From positions 56,630,843 through 56,694,842 of the forward strand of contig NC_090282.1 in assembly GCF_037392515.1 (NCBI RefSeq): a DNA stretch of 64,000 nt. Reading direction: 5' to 3'. The translations under genes and the position numbers were made by a program. This document shows positions 31,473 to 44,500 of this stretch, in pieces (the stretch's first letter is position 1; every line of letters starts with the position of its first letter). This DNA comes from Haliotis asinina. Lineage: Eukaryota; Mollusca; Gastropoda; Lepetellida; Haliotidae. Under the pieces are notes generated by a model. That model made no database searches. It had not been told where the DNA came from and saw nothing but the letters and a program-made list of their open reading frames with translations.

Positions 31473-32822
31473 ATGACGAACCAATATACCAATAATCATG
31501 GATTACCAAACCCCCAACAAAAAAAACCCAAACGTCAAATGGAAAATGATGATCAACATCGACCCTCTATACAAATTGATCACTGGCCACTTTTTTGATT
31601 ATTGAGACCCTTGACAAGAGTCCTTTGAAATTAAATCCCTTTGCAATTTCAAAAGGTATCTCTGGCATTGCAGGTGAGGTAAAAGATATAAAAATTTAAC
31701 GCTTGCGATCAGGTTCACTGCTGATTGAATGTAGCAGAAAACAACAAGCTACCAACCTGCTATCAACTGATATGTTTGTCGGAGTCCCGGTATTAGTTTC
31801 TGCCCACAGAACACTGAATACAAGCAGAGGTATAGTTCGAGACCGTGAGCATCTTCTAGCAGACATGACTGAGCTTGATGTAATGTCCGAGATGAAAGAT
31901 CAAGGAGTATCTTTCGTCAAACGTTTCACAACACGGAAAAGTAATGAGACTGTCCAAACCAACACATATCTGTTTTCATTTTCAGCTCCAACACCTCCAA
32001 AGTCAATCAAAGCAGGTTACTGCAATCTGAATGTTGACTTATATATTTCAAATCCTCTGCGCTGCTTTAAGTGTCAAAAGTACGGACATGGTGTTAATAC
32101 TTGCACATTGTCTGTTATATGTGCTCACTGTGCTGAGAATACACATATAACTGAAGATTATGACAGTATTCACCAAAAATGTGCAAACTGTTCAGGAAAT
32201 CATTCATCCTTTTCGAAAGAATGTCCCATTTGGAAAAGGCAAATGGACATTTACAAAATCAAATTTTCCAGGAACCTCAGTTTTGCTGAAGCAAGAAAGA
32301 TTGTACAATCTACTGAGCACACTGAAACGTACGCCTCTGTCACAGAAAACATCTGAAACCTTATCAAAAGGAACAACTACGCCAGTACTAACTTCGTCAA
32401 GCTCATGTCAGACTGACCTGACATGGGTAAATTCAGATATTCCCCAGTCTATCTCTTCTGATCTTCCACAGTCAATCTCAGAACAGTCTACTCAGACAGA
32501 TACAGCTCAGTCTACACAAAAGACCGTATCTCCTTCATCAAAGTCTTCTTCCGATCACAAATCATCATCGTCACCATCTCAGTCACAATCAAAGTCTCAA
32601 TCGACAGCTGAAAGTCAGCCACCTGTTAAAAGTAAACCGAAGCCTAAGCCTGATGCTTCAAAACAACAAAGTGGCAGAGCTCCTACGGGGTCACAAAACA
32701 AAACGTCTCTGAAAACGTCCATTCTAGGGCACATAGCTTGTCGCCCTCCAAAAGATATCCCCCTAAAAGATAGTTTATTCCAAAAATATTGTACAGTGGA
32801 ACTGCAGAGGATTAAGGACTAA
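31473..32822 (+). pseudogene. ORF1 (gag-like, zinc knuckles) of retrotransposon copy 1
   Basis: ORF1 proteins bind element RNA. The start MTNQYTNNHG at 31473 is followed by a frameshift at about 31595, where the frame ends WPLF-stop, and the frame is resumed from about 31703 (MRSGSLLIECSRKQQ). Three CCHC-type knuckles are visible: CFKCQKYGHGVNTC, CAHCAENTH and CANCSGNHSSFSKEC (about 32060-32225). A second frameshift near 32350 shifts to a frame that continues through a serine- and glutamine-rich segment to 32822. At least two frameshifts make it non-functional. The serine-rich stretch at 32530-32620 is low complexity. Confidence 0.85.
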
Positions 32823-32824
32823 TT

Positions 32825-35800
32825 TACATGAGTTACAGCTTTTAGTCTAAGATTTTACACCTTCAGCGTTATGTCTCCAAGAGACATATTTAGAACAAAC
32901 AGGTACATTTGACCTTCGTCATTTCAATGCATATCATTCTTTTTCACCTCCGGGTGATAGGGCCACTAGCGGATCATCCATTCTAGTCAGACAAGACGTT
33001 ATTCAAAGCCCTGTTTCACTTAGTACTAATATGCAGGCTGTTGCAGTGAGAATTACTTTACATGTAGCGTTTACACTATGCTCACTCTATATTTCGCCAT
33101 CTTCGACGTTTGCCAAAACTGATCTTCAGGCTCTATATGACAAACTCCCGAAGCCCTGTATTATAATGAGAGATTTAAATGGGCACAACCCACTCTGGGG
33201 TAGTGCAACTACAAACACTAAAGGTAAATTGTTGGAGGACTTTTGTTCTGACAATGATTTATGTATTTATAATGATGGTTCCAACACATATTTACACCCT
33301 GGGACAGGGACCTATTCTGCTCTTGACTTGTCATTAACAAATTCAGAACTACTAAATGAATTCGAATGGTCAGTCCACGATGACCTCTGCGGAAGTGACC
33401 ATTTTCCTACTGTATTAAAAGCTGTAACTCCATCCGATGTTCCTCCATCATCAGGACGAATTAGAAAGGCTAACTGGGCTTTATAGGAGACACTGTGTGC
33501 TGAAAAACTTAAACCTGAACGTTTTATTGACGTTCCTGATACTATTAAATGCATTTCTGATGAACTGCATTCTATAGCTGATGAGTGTATACCAAAGGCC
33601 TCTGTAGTTCCACACATAAGAAAACCATGATTCAACGATGAGTGCAAACAAGCTAGGAAGGCAAGGAAAAAAGCAGAACATTATTTCCGTCGCCATCCCA
33701 TGGTGCATAATTTCAATAAAGTTAAGATTTTAAATGCTAAAGCACGGCGTACTTTTAAACAGAACAAACGCAAATCTTGGCAAAATTATGTATCCAAAAT
33801 AAATTCTCGGACACCCATGTCCAAGGTATGGAACATGGTCCAGGAAATCAAAGGTAAAGGTACTAAATCTACTGTCCATCATCTTAAACATGGAAATCAA
33901 TTGCTTACTGATAAATCAGATATTGCTAATAAACTGGGTAAAACCCTCGCTAAACACTCTTTCTCCTCAAATCATGTACCAAAATTCCATCAATATAAAA
34001 AAACAACAAGAAAAGAAAACTATTAATTTCAATTTCGATAACGGGGAAGATTATAATGAAACGTTTTCTATTCATGAACTCCATACTGCTCTTGATCAAG
34101 CTCATGACACTGCTACAGGAGCTGATAGCATACATTATCAACTCCTGAAACATTTACCAGAATCCTGTCTGGAAACTCTCCTAAATATTTTTGATGATAT
34201 TTGTACATCGGGTAACTTTCCTCCTTCATGGCGTGACGCTACAGTAGTACCAATACCTAAACCTGGACGTGATCATACGGATCCATCCAATTATCGTCCG
34301 ATTTCATGAACTAGCTGTGTTTGCAAGACCATGGCACGCATGATAAATAATCGACTTTTTGGTACTTGGAAACAAATAATCTCGTAACAGATATACAGTG
34401 TGGTTTCCGTAAAAACAGAAGTACTGTCGACCACTTAGTGCGACTGGAATCATTTGTTAAAACGCACTAATTAATAAACAACACGCTGTGTCTATCTTTT
34501 CTGATCTCGAAAAAGCATATGACACAACCTGGAAATATGGTATTCTGAGAGATTTATATAACTTTGGCTTGCGAGGTCGTTTGCCTGAATTTATTGCCAA
34601 CTTTTTAAATAACAGACAATTCCAGGTCCGTGAGGATTCTACCCTGTCTGATCAGTACAATCAGGATCAGGGTGTTCCACAAGGCAGTATTTTGTCTGTC
34701 ACTGTTTTTAGCATCAACACCAACAGTCTATCAAAAGTTTTAAACGATTCAATTGATGGATCGTTATTTGTGGATGATTTTAATATTTCTTGTCGTGGTA
34801 AAAAGATGCATACCATTGAACGGCAATTGCAGATGTGTTTAAACAAGATTAGTAAATGGTGTCTTGAAAACGGCTTTAAATTTTCCAAATCGAAAACTAA
34901 CTGCATACATTTTTGTCATAAATACAAACCACATAAAGACCCTGAACTGTCTCTAGATGGGACGCTCATTAAAGTTGAAAAGGAAGCTAAATGCTTGGGT
35001 CTAATCTTTGATTCACATATAACGTTTTCACCACATACTAAAACACTTAAAACTAAATGCCTGAAAGCACTTGACTTGTTGAAAGTTGTTTCAAATTCAA
35101 AATGGGGAGGGGATCAAGCTACCTTTCTCCATCTATATCGATCACTCGTTCCTTCTAAACTTGATTGTGGCTCCATCGCCAATGGTGGAACCTGCAAAAG
35201 CAGTCTTAAACTTGATCCTGTCCATCACCAAGGTCTAAGACTTTGTCTTGGGTCCTTCAGAACTTCACCTACTGACAGTCTTTACGTTGAAGCCGATGAA
35301 CCATCTCTTGCACGACGCCGTAACACATTATCTTTACAATATATCACAAAACCATACTCTAACGAATCTAACCCTGCATATAACCGTGTCTTCAATCCTC
35401 TTTCTGAGGATTTATATTGCAAAAAGTCTTCTCTTGTTCCACCTCTTGGACTCAGAATAAAACCGTTTATTGCTGCTGCTGGTATTGAGCTGGACAATGT
35501 AGCTCCCTTCCGCCTTCTTTCCTCTCCTGCTACTGGCCAATACCACATCGTCTTTTGTTGCTTACCCAGTCACGTAGGTATTTCTGGGAATGTGATGGCC
35601 GATCATGCTGCCAAGGCAGCACTCAACAAGTCTGTGACACCACTTCTTCTTCCATATTCAGATTACAAAGCATGCATTAGAACGTATATCCGTGATCAGA
35701 TGCAGAAGATGTGGGACACTCAAGTTGGTATCAATAAATTACATGAAATAAAACCGTATAATCGATACACCTACTTGTTTTCTCAGTCCAGATTTGAGGA

Positions 35801-36000
35801 GGTCATCATGCGACGATGTCGTATTGGCTACACAAGATATACATATAAATATTTGCTTAAAGGTGAGGATCCTCCGTTTTGTATCCCTTGTGATGGAAGA
35901 ATCACAGTCAAGCATATCCTGCTTGACTGTGTTGAGTATTCCATCACAAGGGATCAGTATTTTTAAAAGAATTAGATTTATTGACTGAATTGTAAACAGA
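32825..36000 (+). pseudogene. ORF2 (endonuclease, reverse transcriptase, partial RNase H) of copy 1
   Basis: ORF2 proteins nick the target and reverse-transcribe element RNA. APE endonuclease pieces ALCLQETYL (about 32860), RDLNGHNPLWG (about 33170) and GSDHFPTVL (about 33390) are present. RT blocks NYRPIS (about 34290), FSDLEKAYDTTW (about 34500), QGVPQGSILS and LFVDDF (about 34765) are in separate frames from the endonuclease. The last open stretch is 34488-35966 (492 codons). Compared with copy 2 it lacks about 138 codons covering the RNase H active-site core, joining in frame at SPATGQY (about 35530). It also lacks about 75 nt before the stop. A C-terminal CIPCDGRITVKHILLDC finger remains. 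Confidence 0.88.
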
Positions 36001-36415
36001 TAAATATTTTATTATTGGAAGTTTAAATTCATAACTGTGCTTGTTAGTGGCTGTATCCTCAAAGAGGGTTGAAGTACTGTAAAACTATTGTCCTCCTGAG
36101 AGGGTACGTAAGACCACAAACAATCAAAGTAAATTCAAACTTTCCACGTTTTTAATCGTAGCATAAGTGTCTTTTTATTTGCATTGCAAAGGTACCGTAA
36201 GTCCCCAGGGTCCCTAGTATGGTGATCTATCTTCAGTTGTTAGCAATCTATAGCCCATTTTTATCCCAATGTCCTCTGTAGATAAATTGTTTTAGGTATA
36301 GTTACTACTTTTATGTTCTCATCTGTGATATTCTAGTTGTTTTGCTGTCCTTCGTTGACAGGGTTTATAATAGATATATATTTCATTTCAGTATTAAATG
36401 TTCTCGTCACGATAT

Positions 36416-38388
36416 GGCTGCTCTCTGGTATTTACTGGATTCATTTAATACTGCAGAGTATCGGAGATGACATCAGCAGCACGTAATATTGGAATAACAT
36501 GCAGATGATCATTGAAGAAAAAACACTTGTTTATGGAGAACCGAATGAGAGAATGTTATACGAAAGCAAACGATTTTTTGTAATGTGTCAGATCGGTTAT
36601 AACTTAGTTCAAAAATCAACTTGTCAATATGTTTTTATGGGAACAAAATACCAAGACATCGGGTACACAGTTAAATAGTCAGCAAGGTATTGCCAAGTAT
36701 TTACAGGCAGGCAAAACCGTTCTATTTGTAGCGCTGCGGAGTAAAATTTCCTCCGAATACAGCTGTAAGCATACAAGGACCAGTACTGAAATACGGATAA
36801 GCAAGGAATTGGCATGAAATGTCCTATTTGTCTGAAAATACATATTTGATATTTCACTAGAGTAATAGTCCAAACGTCCCTTCCGGAGACTACATATCTG
36901 GCGACCCAGATTCCTAGCGGACGCCTGAAGTTGAAGCTAATGGAAAATCGTCATCCCGTGGCTTCATAAAAAAATGAACCCTTTAACATCAGTTTGTCTG
37001 TTTACTCTGTGCAACAAATTTGTCCTGAGATACGAAGATACAAGTATCTTCCATAAATATTCCACTCTTCTTTTGTGTGTAAGCTATCAAAGCGCAGGCG
37101 TTAGCTTTACTATTGGTTAAACATTGTCAAAATCGATGGTCGCTTTGTTTTCAGTTCTGTGATGATCTTGATGGTGTGATGTAAACAATTACCTTGTTAC
37201 TGGCGTTTCACCACATGTCGAAAGTATGTGATTGACGGTACATATCAATTCAGCATGCTGTCTCGATCAGCAGAATTAGATATCGACTCGACAGAAAACA
37301 TCGTCTTGCTTTACAAGTGGCGTGTGATATTACCTACAATTTCTTTTTAGAACTAAATGAGCATCCTGCTACACAACAATATGTCATGAACTTTATCTCG
37401 TACACATTCAGACATTGATGGCGTGTTTTAAGGATACGCCAAATGTTCGACTGATATGAGAATCCCCCAATTCAATCATCATATCCATTTTGAAGTTTTG
37501 TTTTGTTCAGAGAACCGTAATAATAATATCATCTGTAGCAGGTCATATGTAATATTTATACTCGTCAAATATGAATTGAGTGATGTCATGACATAATCTA
37601 AACTACATATGTGAACCGAGAAGTACCATTTTAATAGGGATGGTCATCAATATGTACTTGTCTGCAAATGTCACCTTCACTGTTTACTAAAGGTCATGTA
37701 AATAATGAACATCTAAGATTACCGCAAAAGATTCTCCTCAAACTAGCGGCATCACACCTTCCTGAGTTCTGAGGGGCAGTTCCTGAACTAGGTCGGGAGG
37801 TGCAGGCGGTGGTACAAATGACTTGGTTTGCACTGGAATAGGCGTGATTCTTAGAAACAGCTGACTCTTGAAGACAGTAATCCGCACGTGATCAGTCGCA
37901 GTAGTGGCCATACGTTTATCACTAATCGAGGAGCTTCTCGTGTGAACTGAGATATCAGCAAGGGCTTCCCTACAAGTGTTGCCTTACCTAAAGGTATTTT
38001 CTACTCAAGGGAGGATCTGTTTCAAAGGAAGGAGAAGGCCCTGGCACTAACTCGATCAAACGTTTCTGAGAAGAACATGTGAGAGGACATTTGTGAGTGA
38101 TGTCATAATCCAGACGGATATGAAATACTTATAAATGATAATTGCATGTTAATGGAAGCCGGTACCAAACCAGCACATCAATAGCATCAAGTGTGAATAT
38201 GTGACGAACACAAGTCAGCTTGTGTTAACATGATGGCTCATGAAGATAAGCACAAATATCAAATGTTTTAGTTGCTAAAAGCATTCTGGATCGTCATAGC
38301 TAAAGGTGACAGCTGTTTTTCAACAATCTATGCTTTCGTGACGGAAGGACAGGTGTAATAAGAGCACATGTGACACACCTCCAACACC
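36416..38388. promoter_or_regulatory. 5' flank of the plus AMT gene, nothing specific recognised
   Basis: About 2 kb upstream of exon 1a. No repeat family was recognised. It presumably contains the promoter of the plus gene; I could not fix a core promoter. Confidence 0.25.
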
Positions 38389-38530
38389 ATGTCCAATGCA
38401 GCATGGGCCAATGACACTTTTAGAGATGTGACAACACATTTATCCCTAGGAAAGAATTTTCGGGTTCAGTCTCATGACGATGCAACTTGGATACTTAGCA
38501 GCGCTTTTGTGGTTTTTACGATGCAGTCAG
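38389..38530 (+). CDS. AMT: AMT plus gene, candidate first exon 1a
   Basis: The ATG at 38389 opens 47 codons plus one base, encoding MSNAAWANDTFRDV through DDATWILSSAFVVFTMQS, followed by a perfect donor CAG/GTAAGT. Length and phase equal those of exon 1 of the minus gene. It joins in frame to 55014. An NDT sequon lies in the predicted extracellular N terminus. Confidence 0.88.
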
Positions 38531-41500
38531 GTAAGTGATATTAATTACTTATCAATTTAAAGCAGATTTATTTCTCTGTGCACTATTCATTCCAGCATGT
38601 TACAACACCTAGTCATTGTTTGCGTAACCGTAGACTGTAGTGTGTACCTAGGTGTATATTATACCTGTAGTTTAATGAGTGTATTGTTTAATTATTCAAG
38701 AAAATGAAGCCATGGAACCCTTGTCAGAAGAGCTTAATTAGAGATTACACTCTCCATTCTACCTGGTTTCTGAAGTAGACTTAGAGTAGAATTGATCTGT
38801 CAATTTCTTCATAATTCGTTATCGTTTATTTCAAATTCTACATGTAATTAGTCAAATTGGTCCTAATTGTATATATCAATACTCTTAGTGTAATCTTTCG
38901 CCTCATCAACCCATTTGACTGCATATTGATTGCGAATTAACAAGACACAATTATTGCCATACGTATTGACAGAATATGAAGTATGTTTCTCTTCACTAAT
39001 GACCAAGTATTTCCATTCGTGTTGCACTGCTTATAGAATCCGATTAACACGCCATTAGCTACTAATCAAAGCACATACAATCAAATCTTTAGAATACACG
39101 AAACCAAGGAGGTTTCTTAGGTTACAATATGAAGAATGGGTACGACTGTCAAGATTAATAGCAATCGAAAATGCAATTATGTATGCTTACCGCGTGTCCA
39201 ACCCTACTAAATGATCGTGAAAGATAACGTTACGTTTTCAGATTGACTTAGGCTCTTAAAATATAAGAGCTATCGCTTGGTGTATGTTCCTGAACAATGG
39301 ATAACTCCGCTACTACGCAGATAGGTCTGTCGAGGGGCGATCCTTCTCATGATGAAGACCCTTCATCAGATAGTATATGGATACTTTCAAGCACATTTGT
39401 CATCTTCGCGATGCAGTCAGGTCGGTCTTTTTTTTGGAAGGTGTTTCCGCATAAAGTGTTGGGGGAACTACACTTTTTGACGACTTTACTGTGACCGACT
39501 TTTTATTGAATAAGGAGATCTGCAATATTCCACTTGAATTTGTGATCATGTACTTTGTGAAGAGGTTTAAACTAATATGTGAGAACTGCACATTATCTGG
39601 CGACTTATAAATGGCCGAATTGTAATTATTGAATGGGGATGTACACGTTTATCATTTTTACGTATACCATAGTCGCAATGTTCCATGAATTTGTGATTAC
39701 GTACTGTTTGAAGAAGTTGCAGTTTGACCCTAAATCTTACAGCATTTATATTAGATTATGTAAGTGATGAAACTGATGTGTTGTTAGTGTTGACACCTTA
39801 ATGAGCTGGCATCGTAAAGAGAGGAAACATGACCAATACGCATTTGAAAATAGCCACCGATAGACGGCCTAGTTATAAACGACTGAAAGGAAGTTATGCT
39901 GATGGTAACGAGTAATTCTAGCTACTGAAGGCTGTAGCGTAATCATAAATGTCACTTCCCGCGTGTCTTGGAAACAGATTAAAGAGTCTTGTGCGTGCAG
40001 AGAGGTATACATTGCAATAGATGAGTCTCAAATGTTGCTTTTCTGTAATCAATACACAGAGACAGTAGTTTTGATACGAAGTAGTTTAGTCTGAAGGAAT
40101 AGTTCTTGTAGGAATGCCTCTTCGTTGTGATGATGATGACAATTTTATTTATTTAAATGTTTGATGCAAAGGACAAACTATGTTGATTAATGATGTTTAA
40201 TAAATAATGTTGTATTCGTAATGGAGTTACTTTGTCTTGACACATCAAGTTAACAGAAGGAAAATAAGCACAGATGCGAATTTTGATATTTACTGTGTTT
40301 GCGATAGATTTGGGATATATCTTTTCATGATCGCGTATCTGATTGAAAAAATATAGATCCTGTCACTGGTAGGCGAATAATAAGGTGCCCAATTTACATA
40401 TATTACATATATATTGTTGGTCTCAGCATCTTATAAAACTCTTGCCAAACATAATGCTCAAATGAGTACTTACGATTCTATGTGAACCTTTATGCTTCCA
40501 GCAGGTTGATGCCATGCCATGTTTGTGTTGTTCAGATTGCCGTGATTTACACAATGAATCTTAAGTGCAATTGAAAACAAAGCTATCGAACAACGCCCCA
40601 CTGTCCTTAACATGCTTACGATCAATTTGAGCTTCCCAGGGATTGGGTTTACGGTCAACAGAAAGACTAGCAAATCAATACCATATGCCATTATCGTCTT
40701 TACTATTGCTATTCAATATCCCAACTGGAAGTAAAACTAATGCAGAAAGTGTTATATACAGTTAATGACCAATGACATGATGTAGTGACTGATATCCCGT
40801 GGCAGCATAACCATTTGTTCCAGAAATCTGGTATCTGTCACCGGTCTTTATGTGGTGTGATGTCTGCGAAGCAAATGCACAATAGAGGTGCTATATGTTC
40901 CTGTCTGCCTTCAGGAAAAACCTTGTTAGGACCATTCTGTTTGGCAATTACGATATTACCAAAACGTCATTGGCACAGGCCTCTATGAAAACCACAGGCA
41001 CAAATACCGTCACCAATTAATCATGCTGACAATGTAAACATATACCACACGTGTAATATTTACCATAAATTGCTAGGTCACACAATCAAATGTTCTCGTC
41101 GCGATGTGGCTGACATATTGCTGATGTGGCGATGAATTGTAACTCACTCATTATTCCACCTGTGAGTGATCTCTGTGGTGGTTATCTGTCTCAATGAGGA
41201 TTGATTTCAAGATCTCACATATCAGTAGGCATAATAGCAGTGCCCAGTTTGTATGGTGAAAAACGCCGAGCTCTTCCTAGTCTAGTCTTTCAGTCTGTAT
41301 CAGATATCAATAGCGGTTTCAAACTTGAAATGTGTTGTTGTAGTACGTGTAACTGCTTATAGTCTATGGCTAGACGTGGTATCGTCAGTGTGGTAAAACA
41401 AATAATTTGTAATATGTTGTTTCTGCATTGACATTTTTACATCGACGGTGGACAAGTATTGATGTTAAGCCTTTGCATTCATTTAGTTGCTAGGGGCAAA

Positions 41501-44500
41501 ACTAAATTACTATGTATACGATTATATACAATCACAAAATGCCCAGGATATCCTCAGCATATAGAAACAGGACCTTGACGAACATTTTCGGAGTGTAAAT
41601 TCCTTAGTTCACTATGATTTATTGCGGTTCTGGTTTATTGAAGAAGCTCTTAGCCTGCATATATTTTCCACACAGATTGCATCTTCTTGCAAATGAACAT
41701 TACGTTGATAGAGTAGTACGTTTTCATTTCAATTACAGACAGTAAGTCCTCTCAGCGATTGTCATGTTATGGCATTCAAAGATCTATACAGTTAAAGGCC
41801 TAACTGAAAAGGTACACATCTGTTATCTCGTACACATCTTCACGAGATACAGCGCACGATGACTTTGCCTGTGGGAACCTGGTGATTATTATCCGATAAT
41901 CGTAAATAAGTTGTCAGATTCTTTGTTTTTGTTTTGATGCAACCTTTATGCAACAAACCAACCAAAATACCAAGTGTTTGCGTTGCGTGTGTATGCGCAT
42001 GAGCACAACGTGCCACTTTACGGACGCTATTACATTTTCAAGCTGCATTTTGTTTTCATGCCCCTCCTAGGTATTTGAAGGAATTTCAGCAAATTTGAAG
42101 CAATTGCATTTAAAATGTAAACAAACGCAACCCACACGCGGAACAACTGCAGCGATGTCGGTAGTTTAGCGGTATTAACATAGGCGCAACGCCCGTATCG
42201 GAGGCAGTGTCAGTAAAACACGCTCGACCATCTTCGGGGATTTCTAGGCTCCGTTCCGTGACTTTTGGCGTCCGGAAATTCACACTTCAAAAGCATCTGC
42301 AGAAGAGTGTCATAAGTCATGCCCCTGGAGGTTAGACGGAATCTGCTAATGAAACCATTATTGGTAGACCGCTGATCTAGTCCGTATTATTCCATATAAA
42401 AATCTATGAATTAGTTTATGAGCCTAAAGTATTCTTCCTTTGAAGTACAATGGACACATTAAAACAGTTTCCAAACACATTTGTACAAAAAAATTGATGT
42501 TATGTCCAGAGCACGTTCATCATGGGCACGATGCTCAGTTGTAAACAACCTCCAGGAGCATGACACTCTTCTGCAGTGACGAACGTTTCCTAAAAAAAAT
42601 AATGTATAGCCACAACACCACCTCATACCTAAACGCATTCAACAGGGGTGGTTAAAGATGAATAATTATATAATGAAATATTAGGAACTAAAAACAAAAC
42701 TCTACGAGATGGGCACCTTCCCGTGACGCCGTGTTTGATGTATGGGTTTCCGGACACGACCGACAGGTCACGTAACTGAGCCGAGAAATCTCAGTGTTTC
42801 GAGTATTACCGACAGTGCTTCCGATAGGGGCGTTGTGTTTATGTTATTACCGCTAAGCTACCGACCGACATCGCTGCAATTGTTCCGTGAGTGGGCTGCG
42901 TTTGTTTACATCTTAGATGCAATTCCTTCAAATTTATTGTAATCCGTTCAATTACGTAGGGTGGGCTGACTTTATGGAAGTTGTGTTCGTATTATATATA
43001 TATTGCAAATAAAGCATGAATACTTACCGAGTAATTCTCATTTCTGAAGGTTAAATTGTGTGAAGCCAATGTCTCATGTCTCCCGCTGTCATGTATCTGG
43101 AATATTGATAAAAGCGACGTAAGACCATACTCAGTCATTGCTGAACCCATTATAGGTTATTCAGCTTGAACCTCAACTGTAAAATAAAACCTCAGTGATT
43201 TGTTAAGTATTTTTCATGAAGGTTAAGCTAAAAACACGTTATCATGTAAAATGGTATAGTTTTAGCATAGTTCTATCTGTTATGGTTTACAGTGATATTT
43301 ACACGTCATGTCATTGATATATTGAAATCAATGTTGTGGCAGTAGTCCACATTTTAAAAACCTACGAGATATAATTCGAATGTATTTCTATGGGCCTCCA
43401 AACGGAAAATAGCAAAATATATAATTACCTGATTTTTAACTGATACGGTACCACGGCTGTAACACATGGCGGGTTATACCGACATTATAAGACAGTATTG
43501 CCCACCGCTTGTATACGCACGGTGTTGACGCTGTAGTGGTACAATCAAGTCGGGGGTGAAGTCGATTTTCCACTTTGTGTTTGAGATATTTGTTATTTCA
43601 GTGTGCCAGAGTTAAGAGACTCTTGGCATTGTCAACCATATGGGACTTAACAGAGGATAATACTAGAGCACCTTGCTGTATAAGCTGCAACAAACAGGAC
43701 AGTTACGCCAAGCAGGTCATGGACAATAACCGATTTTGCGATGATCCGAATTTTCCGATCGGAAAACAATATTTTGGTGTGACGAAAAAGTGCAGACGAG
43801 GCATGGTAACCAGCTTAAGTTCATTTGCTTTCATTTGACCATTAGAAGTTACTTTTGCAATGTTCACGCACACACACATATAGAGTGCCATAAATATTTT
43901 TCGCCTCGGCTTGAAAAACAAGCACCTAGAACTGTGCCAGTACAGCTACGACGTACACTATGTATCACATGCAATATACACCCCCTCAACCAATCTGAAC
44001 TAATTTGCAATCCCACGTTCTTATCTGAACACAAATGGATAGCAGCAGTCCATATGTCAAGAAATATGCACATTCGATATCCCCCTGTACAATATGTCCT
44101 GATGACCTGCATTCGGTACGACTATCTCTCACTATTACTTATCTATGCTCACAAGGTACATGTAAACACAGTATACCAGCGCATCTGGAAATATGACATC
44201 TTACTGAATTGATAACATTACCGCCGAGCTGAATATAATGAAATGACATTTTTCATGAACAAATATTTACTGTTCTGAAAAAAAAGTGTCCTTACCTTAT
44301 ATAAGCATTATCAATTACTTTGAGCACATGCATGCATGGCGTGTTGCACTTATGGTTCAATCAATAAATCTTTGATGTACGCTACATGTGTTCAAAACGT
44401 AACAAATTGCCACTCACGTGAATTGTTATTGATACAATAGGACTCGCCATTGCAAAGAGTAAAATGTGATATAAAAATATATCAAAATATGACTTTTAAT

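Larger units (their letters stand above)
31030..36415 (+). mobile_element. Non-LTR retrotransposon copy 1 (I/Nimb-like), decayed
   Basis: The 5' end shares GGGATCCTGGTGGTTGAGGG and CTGACTTCACCTAGACGGG with the copy at 56.9 kb. ORF1 and ORF2 follow in the same order, and the 3' UTR ends in TTCTCGTCACGATATGGCTG before losing homology. Frameshifts and stops occur in both ORFs and two deletions in ORF2. It sits between the two divergent AMT genes. RNase H plus APE endonuclease plus C-terminal zinc finger places it with I-superfamily elements; Nimb is my best guess from memory. Confidence 0.9.

Noticed and set aside
43575..44212. Candidate exons at 43575-43838 and 43790-44212
   Set aside because: No match to AMT or any family I know, overlapping frames on both strands, no clear splice sites.
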